Below the pieces are notes generated by a model that searched no databases, was not told where the DNA came from, and saw only the letters and a list, made by a program, of their open reading frames with translations. Shown here one piece after another: positions 7,969 through 17,310 of a DNA stretch of 64,000 bases. How positions within the stretch are numbered: the stretch's first letter is position 1; each line of letters opens with the position of its first letter. The position numbers were made by a program, and so were the translations under genes. The stretch is taken from the NCBI RefSeq assembly GCF_001735805.1, contig NZ_CP017248.1, positions 7,688,001 to 7,752,000 on the forward strand, read 5' to 3'. The DNA comes from Streptomyces fodineus. GTDB lineage: Bacteria > Actinomycetota > Actinomycetes > Streptomycetales > Streptomycetaceae.

Positions 7969-8000
7969 AGGGGCGGCCCCATCGGCGTGGGGCCGCCCCT
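7969..8000 (-). terminator. terminator downstream of glpD
   Basis: Perfect 12-base-pair GC-rich stem (7969-7980 with 7989-8000) and 8-base loop, 86 bases after the glpD stop. It separates the glycerol operon from the SMI1 gene. Confidence 0.8.
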
Positions 8001-8086
8001 CTCGGTTGTCCGGACCCGGTGCGGCGGTCCGGCGCTGCGGCGGCGGCCGGTCCCGGTCGGGGAGGCGGACCGGCCGTCACCGGGGC

Positions 8087-9703
8087 CTACTTCTTGTCGA
8101 GCAGGTCCTGCACCTTCGCGCGGACGTCGTCCGTGGCCAGGCCCCGGATCGTCAGCGTCGTACGCCGACGCAGCACGTCGTCCGCCGTCTCGGCCCACTC
8201 GTGGTCGCGGGCCCACACGACCTGCGCCCAGATCTCCGGGGCGTCGGGGTGGACGCGCTCGGCCAGCTCCGGGTCGTCGTTGGCCAGGCGGGCGATGTCG
8301 AAGGCCAGGGAGCCGTAGTGGGTGGCCAGGTGCTTGGCGGTGTCGGCGGCCATGCGCGGGCCCGGCGCCGGGTGGTCCACCAGCAGGCGGTGCGCGACGG
8401 CCCGCGGGTTGGCGACACCGGGCAGCGGCACCTTCTTCGGCAGCGAGGAGATCGGCTCGAAGTCGTCACCGAGCGGGTGACCCGGCAGCGCCTCCAGCTT
8501 CTGCATCACCGTACGGCCGATGTGCCGGAAGGTGGTCCACTTGCCGCCCGCGACGGACAGCATGCCGCCCTTGCCCTCGGTCACCACGGTCTCGCGCTTG
8601 GCCTTGGCGGTGTCGCCGGGTCCGCCCGGCAGCACCCGCAGGCCCGCGAAGGCGTACGTGATCAGGTCCCGCTTCAGCTGCTGGTCCCGCACGGAGAACG
8701 CGGCCTCGTCCAGGATCTGGGCTATGTCCTTCTCGGTGACGGACACATCCGCCGGGTCGCCCTCGTACTCCTCGTCGGTGGTGCCGAGCAGCAGCATGTC
8801 CTCCCAGGGGAGGGCGAAGGTGATCCGGTACTTGTCGATGGGGGTCGCGAGCGCGGCCTTCCAGGGGGAGGTGCGCTTGAGCACCAGGTGCGCGCCCTTG
8901 GACAGGCGGATGGACGGCGCCGCGCCCGGGTCCTCCATCCTGCGCAGGTGGTCGACCCAGGGGCCGGTCGCGTTCAGGACGAGACGGGCGTTGACGCCGA
9001 ACTCCTCGCCGGAGACGCGGTCCTTCAGGTCGGCACCCGTCACCCGGCCCTTGGTGAAGCGCAGGCCGGTGACCGCGGCGTGGTTGAGAACGGCCGCGCC
9101 CGCCTCGACGGCCGCGCGGACCGTCATCAGCGCCATGCGGGCGTCGTTCATCTGGTCGTCGCCGTACACGGCCACGGCCTTCAGGTTGTCGGTGCGCAGC
9201 TCGGGCACGTCCTGCGCCGCCTTGGCGGGGGAGAGCAGGTGACCGACGCCGTCGCCGAACGCGGAGAGCGCGGAGTAGGCGAAGACGCCCGCGCCGAGCT
9301 TCGCCGCGCCGTGCGGCCCGCCCTTGTACACGGGGAGGTAGAAGGTGAGCGGGTTCGCCAGGTGGGGGGCCACCTGGCGGGAGACCGCACGGCGCTCGAA
9401 GTGGTTCTCCGCCACCAGCTTTACCGCGCCGGTCTGCAGGTAGCGCAGACCGCCGTGGAGCAGCTTGGAGGAGGCGGAGGAGGTGGCACCGGCGAAGTCG
9501 CCGGCGTCGACCAGAGCCACCCTGAGGCCGGACTGCGCGGCGTGCCAGGCGGTGGAGATGCCCAGGATGCCGCCGCCGATCACCAGAAGATCGTACGACG
9601 CCTTGGAGAGCTGCTCCCTGGTCTCGGCCCGGCTCGGGTTGGAGCCGGAGGCCGGGTGCGACCCCAGGGCGGGCAGGGTCTGCAGGGTGGACTGACTGGT
9701 CAT
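8087..9703 (-). CDS. glpD: glycerol-3-phosphate dehydrogenase, FAD-dependent
   Basis: 538 residues, standard for aerobic GlpD. It oxidises glycerol-3-phosphate to dihydroxyacetone phosphate and passes electrons to the quinone pool at the inner face of the membrane. The FAD Rossmann motif LLVIGGGILGISTA (about 39-52) follows a 35-residue extension; WTTFRHIGR near residue 390 and the C-terminal helical domain (after about residue 405) are typical. The ATG at 9703 is preceded by GAGGAG at a rather long distance of 12 bases. It is the third structural gene of the glycerol operon, 47 bases after glpK, and ends in a K-K tail. Confidence 0.96.
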   Translation of the reverse strand: MTSQSTLQTLPALGSHPASGSNPSRAETREQLSKASYDLLVIGGGILGISTAWHAAQSGLRVALVDAGDFAGATSSASSKLLHGGLRYLQTGAVKLVAENHFERRAVSRQVAPHLANPLTFYLPVYKGGPHGAAKLGAGVFAYSALSAFGDGVGHLLSPAKAAQDVPELRTDNLKAVAVYGDDQMNDARMALMTVRAAVEAGAAVLNHAAVTGLRFTKGRVTGADLKDRVSGEEFGVNARLVLNATGPWVDHLRRMEDPGAAPSIRLSKGAHLVLKRTSPWKAALATPIDKYRITFALPWEDMLLLGTTDEEYEGDPADVSVTEKDIAQILDEAAFSVRDQQLKRDLITYAFAGLRVLPGGPGDTAKAKRETVVTEGKGGMLSVAGGKWTTFRHIGRTVMQKLEALPGHPLGDDFEPISSLPKKVPLPGVANPRAVAHRLLVDHPAPGPRMAADTAKHLATHYGSLAFDIARLANDDPELAERVHPDAPEIWAQVVWARDHEWAETADDVLRRRTTLTIRGLATDDVRAKVQDLLDKK

Positions 9704-9750
9704 GTCGGGTACTTACTCCTCGTCAGAGATGGCTGAGCCGGGGGAGCCGC

Positions 9751-11289
9751 TCAGCTCTCGTCCTCGATCCAGCCCATGGTCCGGTCGACGGCCTTGAGCC
9801 AGTTCTTGTACTCGCGGTCGCGGGTGTCCGCGTCCATCTGGGGCGTCCATTCGGCGGCCCGGCGCCAGTTGGCGCGCAGTTCGTCGGTGCTGGACCAGAA
9901 GCCGACGGCGAGACCGGCGGCGTAGGCGGCGCCGAGGCAGGTGGTCTCGGCGACCATCGGGCGCACCACCGGCGCGTCCAGAACGTCGGCGAGGGTCTGC
10001 ATCAGCAGGTTGTTGGAGGTCATACCGCCGTCCACCTTCAGGGCCACCAGCTCGTCGCCGGAGTCCTTGACCATGGCGTCGGCGATCTCCCGGGTCTGCC
10101 AGGCGGTGGCCTCCAGGACGGCGCGCGCGAGGTGCGCCTTGGTGACGTACCGGGTCAGACCGGCGATCACACCGCGGGCGTCGGAACGCCAGTGCGGGGC
10201 GAACAGACCGGAGAAGGCCGGCACGAAGTAGGCGCCGCCGTTGTCCTCGACCGAGAGCGCGAGCGTCTCGATCTCGGCGGCGGTGGAGATCAGGCCCATC
10301 TGGTCGCGCATCCACTGCACCAGCGAGCCGGTGACGGCGATCGAGCCCTCCAGGGCGTAGACCGTCGGCTGGTCGCCGATCTTGTAGCCGACCGTGGTCA
10401 GCAGACCGGCGTAGGAGTTGATGATCTTGTCACCGGTGTTCATCACCATGAAGGTGCCGGTGCCGTAGGTGGACTTGGTCTCGCCCTCGGAGAAGCAGGT
10501 CTGGCCGAACAGGGCCGCCTGCTGGTCGCCGAGCGCGGAGGCGACGGGAATGCCGCCGAGCAGGTCGCCCAGCTTGCCGCCGGTGACCTCGCCGTAGACC
10601 TCGGCGGAGGAGCGGATCTCCGGCAGGATCGTCAGCGGCACGCCGATGGACTCGGCGATCTTCTCGTCCCACTGCGTGGTGTGCAGGTTCATCAGCATGG
10701 TGCGGGAGGCGTTGGTGACGTCGGTGACGTGCTTGCCGCCGTTGACCCCGCCGGTCAGGTTCCAGATGACCCAGGTGTCCATGGTGCCGAAGAGGATGTC
10801 GCCGGCCTCGGCGCGCTCCTTCAGGCCCTCGACGTTGTCGAGCAGCCAGCGGGCCTTGGGCCCGGAGAAGTACGAGGCCAGCGGCAGGCCGGTCTCCCGG
10901 CGGAAGCGGTCCTGGCCGACGTTGCGGCCCAGCTCCTTGCAGAGGGCGTCGGTGCGGGTGTCCTGCCAGACGAGGGCGTTGTAGACGGGCTCACCGGTGT
11001 TCTTGTCCCACAGCACGGTGGTCTCGCGCTGGTTGGTGATGCCGATGGCCTTGATGTCGTCACGGGTGATGCCGGCCTTCTGGATGGCTCCGGCGACGAC
11101 TTCCTGGACGTTGGTCCAGATCTCGTTGGCGTTGTGCTCGACCCAGCCCGGCTTCGGGAAGATCTGCTCGTGCTCCTTCTGGTCGACGGAGACGATCCGG
11201 CCGTCCCGGTCGAAGACGATGCAGCGGCTGGAGGTGGTGCCCTGGTCGATCGCCGCGATGAAGGGGCCTGCGGTGTGGGCGTCGGTCAC
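9751..11289 (-). CDS. glpK: glycerol kinase
   Basis: 512 residues, full length. It phosphorylates glycerol to glycerol-3-phosphate with ATP, trapping it in the cytosol. The FGGY-kinase phosphate-1 motif is IDQGTTSSRCIVFD (about 13-26); VKDSGDELVALKVDGGMTSNN near residue 410 carries the adenosine-binding glycines and TCLGAAYAAGLAVGFW follows. The GTG at 11289 has AGGAG seven bases upstream. It lies between glpF and glpD in the GylR-controlled operon. Confidence 0.97.
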   Translation of the reverse strand: MTDAHTAGPFIAAIDQGTTSSRCIVFDRDGRIVSVDQKEHEQIFPKPGWVEHNANEIWTNVQEVVAGAIQKAGITRDDIKAIGITNQRETTVLWDKNTGEPVYNALVWQDTRTDALCKELGRNVGQDRFRRETGLPLASYFSGPKARWLLDNVEGLKERAEAGDILFGTMDTWVIWNLTGGVNGGKHVTDVTNASRTMLMNLHTTQWDEKIAESIGVPLTILPEIRSSAEVYGEVTGGKLGDLLGGIPVASALGDQQAALFGQTCFSEGETKSTYGTGTFMVMNTGDKIINSYAGLLTTVGYKIGDQPTVYALEGSIAVTGSLVQWMRDQMGLISTAAEIETLALSVEDNGGAYFVPAFSGLFAPHWRSDARGVIAGLTRYVTKAHLARAVLEATAWQTREIADAMVKDSGDELVALKVDGGMTSNNLLMQTLADVLDAPVVRPMVAETTCLGAAYAAGLAVGFWSSTDELRANWRRAAEWTPQMDADTRDREYKNWLKAVDRTMGWIEDES

Positions 11290-11352
11290 TGTGTGCTCCT
11301 GAAAGATCCGTGGTGAGGGGCGGTACGTACGGCGCGTGCTTCGAGGCGATGT

Positions 11353-12147
11353 CTAGGCGAATGCGACGTTGTATATGCCTGCGGCGATGGCGCCGCCGAT
11401 CAGCGGACCGACGACCGGGATCCAGGCGTAGGCCCAGTCGGAACCGCCCTTGTTGGGCAGCGGCAGCAGGGCGTGCACGATGCGCGGGCCCAGGTCACGG
11501 GCCGGGTTGATCGCGTAGCCCGTCGGGCCGCCGAGGGAGAGACCGATCGACACCACCACGAACGCGGTGATCAGACCGCCGAGGATGCCGAGTCCGTTGC
11601 CCTTGTCGTTCAGGCCCTGCGTGAGGACCGCCAGGATCAGCACGACCGTGCCGATGATCTCCGTGGCGAGGTTCTGCGCCACGTTCCGGATCTCCGGACC
11701 GGTGGAGAAGATGCCGAGGACCGGGCCGGCGCCCTTCTCCTGGGCCTCGACCGCCTTGGCCGTGGTGGCCTGCGCGCCCGGCCCGCCGACGATCTCCTTG
11801 TCGGTCAGGTGGGCGTGGAACTGGCCGTAGTAGGCGACCCACACCAGGGTCGCGCCGATCATCGCGCCGAGCAGCTGGCCGGCGAAATAGGTCGGAACGT
11901 TACTCCAGTTGCCGTCCTTGATGGCGAGGGCGACGGTGACGGCCGGGTTGAGGTGTGCACCGGAGAGCGGTCCGGAGATGTACACAGCCGTCAGGACGGC
12001 GAAGCCCCACCCGAAGGTGATGGCGAGCCAGCCGGCGTTACGGGCCTTGGAGGCCTTCAGCGTGACGGCCGCGCAGACGCCGCCGCCGAGCAGGATGAGT
12101 ATGGCGGTACCGATGGTCTCGCCGATGAAGATGTCGGAGCTGGACAC
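11353..12147 (-). CDS. glpF: glycerol facilitator (aquaglyceroporin)
   Basis: 264-residue MIP-family channel with six membrane helices. Both pore motifs are present: SGAHLNPAVTV in the first half and GYAINPARDLGPR in the second; the Asp after the second NPAR marks a glycerol-permeable channel rather than a strict aquaporin. An insertion of about 40 residues (about 115-155) lies between the halves. The GTG at 12147 is chosen because AAAGGAG is eight bases before it; a longer frame to 12252 lacks a site. First gene of the glycerol operon, downstream of gylR. Confidence 0.94.
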   Translation of the reverse strand: MSSSDIFIGETIGTAILILLGGGVCAAVTLKASKARNAGWLAITFGWGFAVLTAVYISGPLSGAHLNPAVTVALAIKDGNWSNVPTYFAGQLLGAMIGATLVWVAYYGQFHAHLTDKEIVGGPGAQATTAKAVEAQEKGAGPVLGIFSTGPEIRNVAQNLATEIIGTVVLILAVLTQGLNDKGNGLGILGGLITAFVVVSIGLSLGGPTGYAINPARDLGPRIVHALLPLPNKGGSDWAYAWIPVVGPLIGGAIAAGIYNVAFA

Positions 12148-12277
12148 CCGCGACTCCTTTGTCCTTCGTCCAGGGATAGCCGAACCCCGGGTCCCGCCGG
12201 GGTTGTGGCGCCCTCGGGGGTGAGAGCGATTGCCGGCCCTTGGCGTTGTCACACTCTAGCGCGTATTGCCGGTAGGT

Positions 12278-12294
12278 GTTCGACAATGCCGACC
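12278..12294. promoter_or_regulatory. candidate GylR operator upstream of glpF
   Basis: GTTCGACAATGCCGACC is an imperfect palindrome closely matching GTTCGGCAATGTCGAAC at 13408-13424, upstream of gylR. Two matching palindromes, one before each transcription unit controlled by GylR, are what an autoregulated operon repressor would need. Confidence 0.6.
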
Positions 12295-12442
12295 GATGGA
12301 CGGGAGTCTTGCTTCGGCGTTACGCACGCGTCAAGGGTTCTGTTGTCCAAAACAGGATCGTTATTGATCGCTGCCGGTTGTCACTCTTCGCGCGCTGACA
12401 TGGGTATAAGCGCCATTTGTCCATTTCAGGGTAGGGCGAGAG

Positions 12443-12466
12443 CCGGAACGCCGCCCGGCGTTCCGG
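12443..12466 (-). terminator. terminator downstream of gylR
   Basis: Perfect 10-base-pair stem (12443-12452 with 12457-12466) with a 4-base loop, 73 bases after the gylR stop. A weaker 6-base-pair hairpin at 12484-12500 precedes it. Confidence 0.75.
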
Positions 12467-12538
12467 TCGTGACCGAAGGAAGTCCCAGGCGTGCCCTGGG
12501 GCAGATCTCCCAGACGTGCCGGGCGGAGCGCGCAGCGC

Positions 12539-13303
12539 TCAGAACCGTCCCGCGCCCAGGTCCCTGGACACCGCGCGGGCGCAGTCGCGCACCGCGGCGA
12601 TCAGCTCGGGGCGCAGCTCCCCGTCCGGGCGCAGCCGCTCCACGGCACCGGTGATGCCGACCGCGCCCACGGGCATCCGGCGCCGGTCGTGGATGGGCGC
12701 GGCGACGGACGCCACGCCCTCCCAGGTCTCCTCTATGTCGGCCGCGTACCCGCGCGCCCGCGTGATGTCGAGCAGGTGCTCGAAGTCCGCGGCCTCGTAC
12801 ACCGTGCGGTCGGTGAAGGGCTTCCGCTCGGACTCCAGAGCCTCGCTGTGCGCCACCGGGTCGTAGGCCGAGAGCACCTTGCCGAGCGCGGTGGAGTGCA
12901 GCGGCTGCATGGCGCCGATCTCCAGCACCTGCCGGCTGTCGTCGGGCCGGAAGACGTGGTGCACGATCAGCACGCCCTGCTGGTGCAGAACCCCCAGGTA
13001 CACGCTCTCCCCGCTGGAGCGGGCCAGATCGTCGGTCCACACCAGGGCCCTGGCCCGCAACTCGTGCACGTCCAGATACGTGGTGCCCAGGCGCAGCAGC
13101 TCCGCGCCCAGCTGATAGCGCCCCGAGGCGTCGTCCTGCTCCACGAACCCCTCCTGCTGGAGGGTGCGCAGAATGCCGTGTGCGGTGCCCTTGGCGAGGC
13201 CCAGCGACGACGCGATATCGGACAGACCGAGCCGCCGCTCGCCGCCCGCGAGCAGCCGCAGCATCGCGGCCGCCCGTTCGAGCGACTGGATGTTCCGTGC
13301 CAT
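12539..13303 (-). CDS. gylR: GylR, IclR-family regulator of the glycerol operon
   Basis: 254 residues, as in S. coelicolor GylR. An N-terminal winged helix (about residues 8-65: LSDIASSLGLAKGTAHGILRTL) joins an IclR effector domain (about 80-250, with FEHLLDITRARGYAADIEE). GylR represses the glycerol genes and itself and is relieved by a glycerol metabolite. The gene lies directly upstream of glpF in the same orientation and has its own promoter region, with two more palindromes (13326-13342, 13408-13424). The start is the ATG at 13303; the frame stays open far upstream but that part is not protein-like. Confidence 0.95.
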   Translation of the reverse strand: MARNIQSLERAAAMLRLLAGGERRLGLSDIASSLGLAKGTAHGILRTLQQEGFVEQDDASGRYQLGAELLRLGTTYLDVHELRARALVWTDDLARSSGESVYLGVLHQQGVLIVHHVFRPDDSRQVLEIGAMQPLHSTALGKVLSAYDPVAHSEALESERKPFTDRTVYEAADFEHLLDITRARGYAADIEETWEGVASVAAPIHDRRRMPVGAVGITGAVERLRPDGELRPELIAAVRDCARAVSRDLGAGRF

Positions 13304-13325
13304 CGCCGTCCTGCCCTCCGTCCCC

Positions 13326-13342
13326 TTCGACATGCCGTCGAA
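13326..13342. promoter_or_regulatory. palindrome in gylR leader, possible GylR site
   Basis: TTCGACATGCCGTCGAA, an inverted repeat with 7-base arms differing by one base, 22 bases upstream of the gylR start. Its TTCGACA/TCGAA arms resemble the two better sites at 12278 and 13408. Confidence 0.4.
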
Positions 13343-13407
13343 CGCCGCGCACAGCGTCCACCGATGTCGACCGCAGTCGTACACCGGCATACGTCTCGCT
13401 ACCCGTC

Positions 13408-13424
13408 GTTCGGCAATGTCGAAC
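13408..13424. promoter_or_regulatory. candidate GylR operator upstream of gylR
   Basis: GTTCGGCAATGTCGAAC, palindromic except in the centre and one arm pair, shares 15 of 17 bases with the site before glpF. A further palindrome GGTCGATGCCGACC follows at 13431-13444. The pair may span the gylR promoter, and the second faces metH. Confidence 0.6.
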
Positions 13425-13463
13425 ACTACCGGTCGATGCCGACCTCTCGCTAACGGTCGGACG

Positions 13464-13484
13464 ACACGTGTTACATCACATGTG
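13464..13484. promoter_or_regulatory. two adjacent 8-base palindromes upstream of metH
   Basis: ACACGTGT (13464-13471) and CACATGTG (13477-13484) are each perfect palindromes, 13 bases apart centre to centre, in the gylR-metH divergent region about 150 bases before metH. They could be a tandem operator. No cobalamin or SAM riboswitch core was recognised in the leader. Confidence 0.3.
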
Positions 13485-13635
13485 ACCCGAGTGTCGCGCG
13501 AGGGCCACCCGAGTCCGCCTCGTGGACGCCGCTGCCCAATAAAGCCACGGCCGGTTACGCTGGCGCCGTGCGGCATCCCCGCCTGCCAGGGAGAAACCGC
13601 ATAGCCGACAGCCGTCGCATCTAGGGAGCCCATTC

Positions 13636-16600
13636 ATGGCCTCGTTGCCACCGTCCCCTTCCGCCGACAGCCGGACCCGCGCGTCCGCGCTCCGACAGGC
13701 GCTCGCCACCCGTGTGGTGGTCGCCGACGGAGCCATGGGCACCATGCTCCAGGCACAGGAACCCACACTCGAGGACTTCGAGCAGCTCGAAGGCTGCAAC
13801 GAGATCCTCAACCTCACCCGCCCCGACATCGTCCGCTCCGTCCACGAGGCGTACTTCGCCGTGGGCGTCGACTGCGTCGAGACCAACACCTTCGGGGCCA
13901 ACCACTCCGCCCTCGGCGAGTACGACATCGCCGAGCGCGTGTACGAGCTGTCCGAGGCCGGCGCCCGGGTCGCCCGCGAGGTCGCCGACGAGTTCACCGC
14001 CAAGGACGGCCGCCCCCGCTGGGTGCTGGGCTCCATGGGCCCCGGCACCAAGCTGCCCACCCTGGGCCACGCCCCGTACACCACCCTGCGCGACGCCTAC
14101 CAGCGCAACGCCGAGGGCCTGGTCACCGGCGGCGCCGACGCGCTGCTCGTGGAGACCACCCAGGACCTGCTGCAGACGAAGGCCGCCGTCCTGGGCGCCC
14201 GCCGCGGCCTCGACGCCCTCGGCCTCGACCTGCCGGTGATCGTCTCCGTGACCGTCGAGACCACCGGCACCATGCTCCTAGGCTCCGAGATCGGCGCCGC
14301 GCTCACCGCGCTGGAGCCGCTCGGCATCGACATGATCGGCCTGAACTGCGCCACCGGCCCGGCCGAGATGAGCGAGCACCTGCGCTACCTCGCCCGCAAC
14401 GCCCGCATCCCGCTGTCCTGCATGCCCAACGCGGGCCTGCCCGTCCTCGGCAAGGACGGCGCCCACTACCCGCTGACCGCGCCGGAGCTGGCCGACGCCC
14501 AGGAGACCTTCGTCCGCGAGTACGGCCTCTCACTCGTCGGCGGCTGCTGCGGTACGACCCCCGAGCACCTGCGCCAGGTCGTCGAGCGCGTCCAGGGCCT
14601 CACCCCGACCGAGCGCGACCCGCGCCCCGAGCCCGGCGCCGCCTCCCTCTACCAGACCGTGCCCTTCCGGCAGGACACCTCCTACCTGGCCATCGGCGAG
14701 CGCACCAACGCCAACGGCTCCAAGAAGTTCCGCGAGGCCATGCTTCAGGGCCGCTGGGACGACTGTGTGGAGATGGCCCGGGAGCAGATCCGCGAGGGCG
14801 CCCACATGCTCGACCTGTGCGTGGACTACGTGGGCCGCGACGGCGTCGCCGACATGGAGGAGCTGGCCGGCCGTTTCGCCACCGCCTCCACCCTGCCGAT
14901 CGTCCTGGACTCCACCGAGGTCGACGTCATCCAGGCGGGTCTGGAGAAGCTCGGTGGCCGCGCCGTGATCAACTCCGTGAACTACGAGGACGGCGACGGC
15001 CCCGACTCCCGGTTCGCCAAGGTCACCAAGCTGGCCCGGGAGCACGGCGCCGCCCTGATCGCGCTCACCATCGACGAGGAGGGCCAGGCCCGCACCCCGG
15101 AGAAGAAGGTCGAGATCGCCGAGCGGCTGATCGACGACCTGACCGGGAACTGGGGCATCCGCGAGGAGGACATCCTCATCGACGCCCTGACCTTCACCAT
15201 CTGCACCGGGCAGGAGGAGTCCCGCGGGGACGGCCTCGCCACCATCGAGGCGATCCGCGAGCTGAAGAAGCGCCACCCGGCCGTCCAGACCACTCTGGGC
15301 CTGTCGAACATCTCCTTCGGCCTGAACCCGGCCGCCCGCATCCTGCTGAACTCCGTCTTCCTCGACGAATGCGTCAAGGCGGGCCTGGACTCGGCGATCG
15401 TGCACGCCTCCAAGATCCTGCCGATCGCCCGGTTCAGCGAGGAAGAGGTCGGTACGGCCCTGGACCTGATCTACGACCGCCGGTCCGAGGGTTACGACCC
15501 CCTGCAGAAGCTCATGCAGCTCTTCGAGGGCGCCACCGCCAAGTCCCTGAAGGCGGGCAAGGCCGAGGAACTGGCCGCGCTGCCGCTGGAGGAGCGCCTG
15601 GGGCGCCGCATCATCGACGGCGAGCGCAACGGCCTGGAAGCCGACCTCGACGAGGCCCTGAAGGACCGCCCGGCGCTCGACATCGTCAACGAGACCCTGC
15701 TGGACGGCATGAAGGTCGTCGGCGAACTGTTCGGCTCCGGCCAGATGCAGCTGCCGTTCGTCCTGCAGTCCGCCGAGGTCATGAAGGCCGCCGTCGCCTA
15801 CCTCGAACCGCACATGGAGAAGTCGGACTCCGAGGGCAAGGGCACCATCGTGCTGGCCACCGTGCGCGGCGACGTCCACGACATCGGCAAGAACCTGGTC
15901 GACATCATCTTGTCCAACAACGGCTACAACGTCGTCAACCTGGGCATCAAGCAGCCGGTCTCCGCGATCCTGGAGGCGGCCCAGGAACACAAGGCCGATG
16001 TCATCGGCATGTCCGGGCTGCTGGTGAAGTCCACGGTGATCATGAAGGAGAACCTGGAGGAGCTCAACCAGCGCGGCCTGGCGGCGGCCTACCCGGTCAT
16101 CCTCGGCGGCGCGGCGCTCACCAGGGCGTATGTCGAACAGGACCTGCACGAGATCTACGAGGGCGAGGTCCGCTACGCCCGCGACGCCTTCGAGGGCCTG
16201 CGCCTGATGGACGCCCTCATCGGCGTCAAGCGCGGAGTGCCCGGCGCGAAGCTGCCCGAGCTGAAGCAGCGCCGGGTGCGGGCCACGGCCGCCGTGGAGA
16301 TCGAGGAGCGCCCCCAGGAGGGGCACGTCCGCTCCGACGTCGCCACCGACAACCCCGTGCCGACCCCGCCCTTCTGGGAGACCCGCATCGTCAAGGGCAT
16401 CCAGCTCAAGGAGTACGCGAGCTGGCTCGACGAGGGCGCCCTGTTCAAGGGCCAGTGGGGGCTGAAGCAGGCCCGCACCGGCGAGGGACCGTCGTACGAG
16501 GAACTGGCCGAGACCGAGGGCCGGCCCCGGCTGCGCGGCCTGCTGGACCGGCTGCAGACCGAGAACCTGCTGGAAGCGGCCGTCGTCTACGGCTACTTCC

Positions 16601-17151
16601 CGTGCGTGTCCAAGGACGACGACCTGATCATCCTGGACGAGCGGGGCAATGAGCGCACCCGGTTCACCTTCCCGCGCCAGCGGCGCGGCCGCCGGCTGTG
16701 CCTGGCCGACTTCTTCCGGCCGGAGGAGTCGGGGCAGACCGACGTCGTCGGCTTCCAGGTCGTCACCGTCGGCTCGCGCATCGGCGAGGAGACCGCGAAG
16801 CTCTTCGAGGCCAACTCCTACCGCGACTACCTCGAACTGCACGGCCTGTCCGTGCAGTTGGCCGAGGCACTCGCCGAGTACTGGCACGCGCGCGTGCGCT
16901 CCGAGCTCGGCTTCGGCGGCGAGGACCCGGCCGACATCGAGGACATGTTCGCCCTGAAGTACCGGGGTGCCCGCTTCTCCCTCGGCTACGGCGCCTGCCC
17001 CGACCTGGAGGACCGCGCCAAGATCGCGGATCTGCTGCGGCCGGAGCGGATCGGCGTCCACCTGTCGGAGGAGTTCCAGCTGCACCCGGAGCAGTCCACG
17101 GATGCGATCGTGATCCACCACCCCGAGGCGAAGTACTTCAACGCCCGCTGA
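13636..17151 (+). CDS. metH: cobalamin-dependent methionine synthase
   Basis: 1171 residues, four modules. The N-terminal homocysteine methyltransferase barrel binds zinc through C238 (GLNCATGP) and C304-C305 (GGCCGTTPEH). The pterin-binding barrel for methyl-tetrahydrofolate runs about 345-610 (AIGERTNANGSKKF at its start). The cobalamin module has a helical cap and the D746-x-H748-x-x-G751 motif in GDVHDIGKNLV. The C-terminal activation domain binds S-adenosylmethionine for reductive repair (RFTFPRQRRGRRLCLADFF). It transfers methyl from folate to homocysteine in the cytosol. GGGAG precedes the ATG at 13636; divergent from gylR, ends at a hairpin terminator. Confidence 0.98.
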   Translation: MASLPPSPSADSRTRASALRQALATRVVVADGAMGTMLQAQEPTLEDFEQLEGCNEILNLTRPDIVRSVHEAYFAVGVDCVETNTFGANHSALGEYDIAERVYELSEAGARVAREVADEFTAKDGRPRWVLGSMGPGTKLPTLGHAPYTTLRDAYQRNAEGLVTGGADALLVETTQDLLQTKAAVLGARRGLDALGLDLPVIVSVTVETTGTMLLGSEIGAALTALEPLGIDMIGLNCATGPAEMSEHLRYLARNARIPLSCMPNAGLPVLGKDGAHYPLTAPELADAQETFVREYGLSLVGGCCGTTPEHLRQVVERVQGLTPTERDPRPEPGAASLYQTVPFRQDTSYLAIGERTNANGSKKFREAMLQGRWDDCVEMAREQIREGAHMLDLCVDYVGRDGVADMEELAGRFATASTLPIVLDSTEVDVIQAGLEKLGGRAVINSVNYEDGDGPDSRFAKVTKLAREHGAALIALTIDEEGQARTPEKKVEIAERLIDDLTGNWGIREEDILIDALTFTICTGQEESRGDGLATIEAIRELKKRHPAVQTTLGLSNISFGLNPAARILLNSVFLDECVKAGLDSAIVHASKILPIARFSEEEVGTALDLIYDRRSEGYDPLQKLMQLFEGATAKSLKAGKAEELAALPLEERLGRRIIDGERNGLEADLDEALKDRPALDIVNETLLDGMKVVGELFGSGQMQLPFVLQSAEVMKAAVAYLEPHMEKSDSEGKGTIVLATVRGDVHDIGKNLVDIILSNNGYNVVNLGIKQPVSAILEAAQEHKADVIGMSGLLVKSTVIMKENLEELNQRGLAAAYPVILGGAALTRAYVEQDLHEIYEGEVRYARDAFEGLRLMDALIGVKRGVPGAKLPELKQRRVRATAAVEIEERPQEGHVRSDVATDNPVPTPPFWETRIVKGIQLKEYASWLDEGALFKGQWGLKQARTGEGPSYEELAETEGRPRLRGLLDRLQTENLLEAAVVYGYFPCVSKDDDLIILDERGNERTRFTFPRQRRGRRLCLADFFRPEESGQTDVVGFQVVTVGSRIGEETAKLFEANSYRDYLELHGLSVQLAEALAEYWHARVRSELGFGGEDPADIEDMFALKYRGARFSLGYGACPDLEDRAKIADLLRPERIGVHLSEEFQLHPEQSTDAIVIHHPEAKYFNAR

Positions 17152-17167
17152 GCCCTCCGGGGAGCCG

Positions 17168-17192
17168 GCAGGCCAGAGGCCCTCTGGCCTGC
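17168..17192 (+). terminator. terminator downstream of metH
   Basis: Perfect 11-base-pair stem (17168-17178 with 17182-17192) and 3-base loop, 16 bases after the metH stop. No T-run follows, as is common in Streptomyces. Confidence 0.75.
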
Positions 17193-17260
17193 GCCGGGGG
17201 TGTTTCAAGGGATACCCCCGGACACGAGTGATAAACGAGGCGCTTCCGGCGTCGGAGACG

Positions 17261-17310
17261 TACACTTGTCGGTCCATTGCAGGCCGGTTCCCTGTCCGGG
17301 AACCGGCCTG
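17261..17310 (+). promoter_or_regulatory. -10 element and 5' leader hairpin of HAD gene
   Basis: TACACT (17261-17266) fits a -10 element. The RNA made from it would almost at once contain a perfect 13-base-pair hairpin (17280-17292 with 17298-17310, 5-base loop), ending about 10 bases before the ribosome binding site AAGGAGG. It may act as a terminator/attenuator or protect the 5' end. Confidence 0.5.

Larger units (their letters stand above)
12148..12538 (-). other. gylR-glpF intergenic region
   Basis: 391 bases without a gene. From the gylR end it holds two hairpins (12484-12500 and 12443-12466) that can stop the gylR transcript, then the presumed glycerol-operon promoter, a GylR-site-like palindrome at 12278-12294 and a leader of about 130 bases before the glpF ribosome binding site. 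I cannot assign the -35/-10 elements with confidence. Confidence 0.7.

Noticed and set aside
13443..13635. Cobalamin or SAM riboswitch in the metH leader
   Set aside because: No B12-box or SAM-riboswitch core seen; only two short palindromes.
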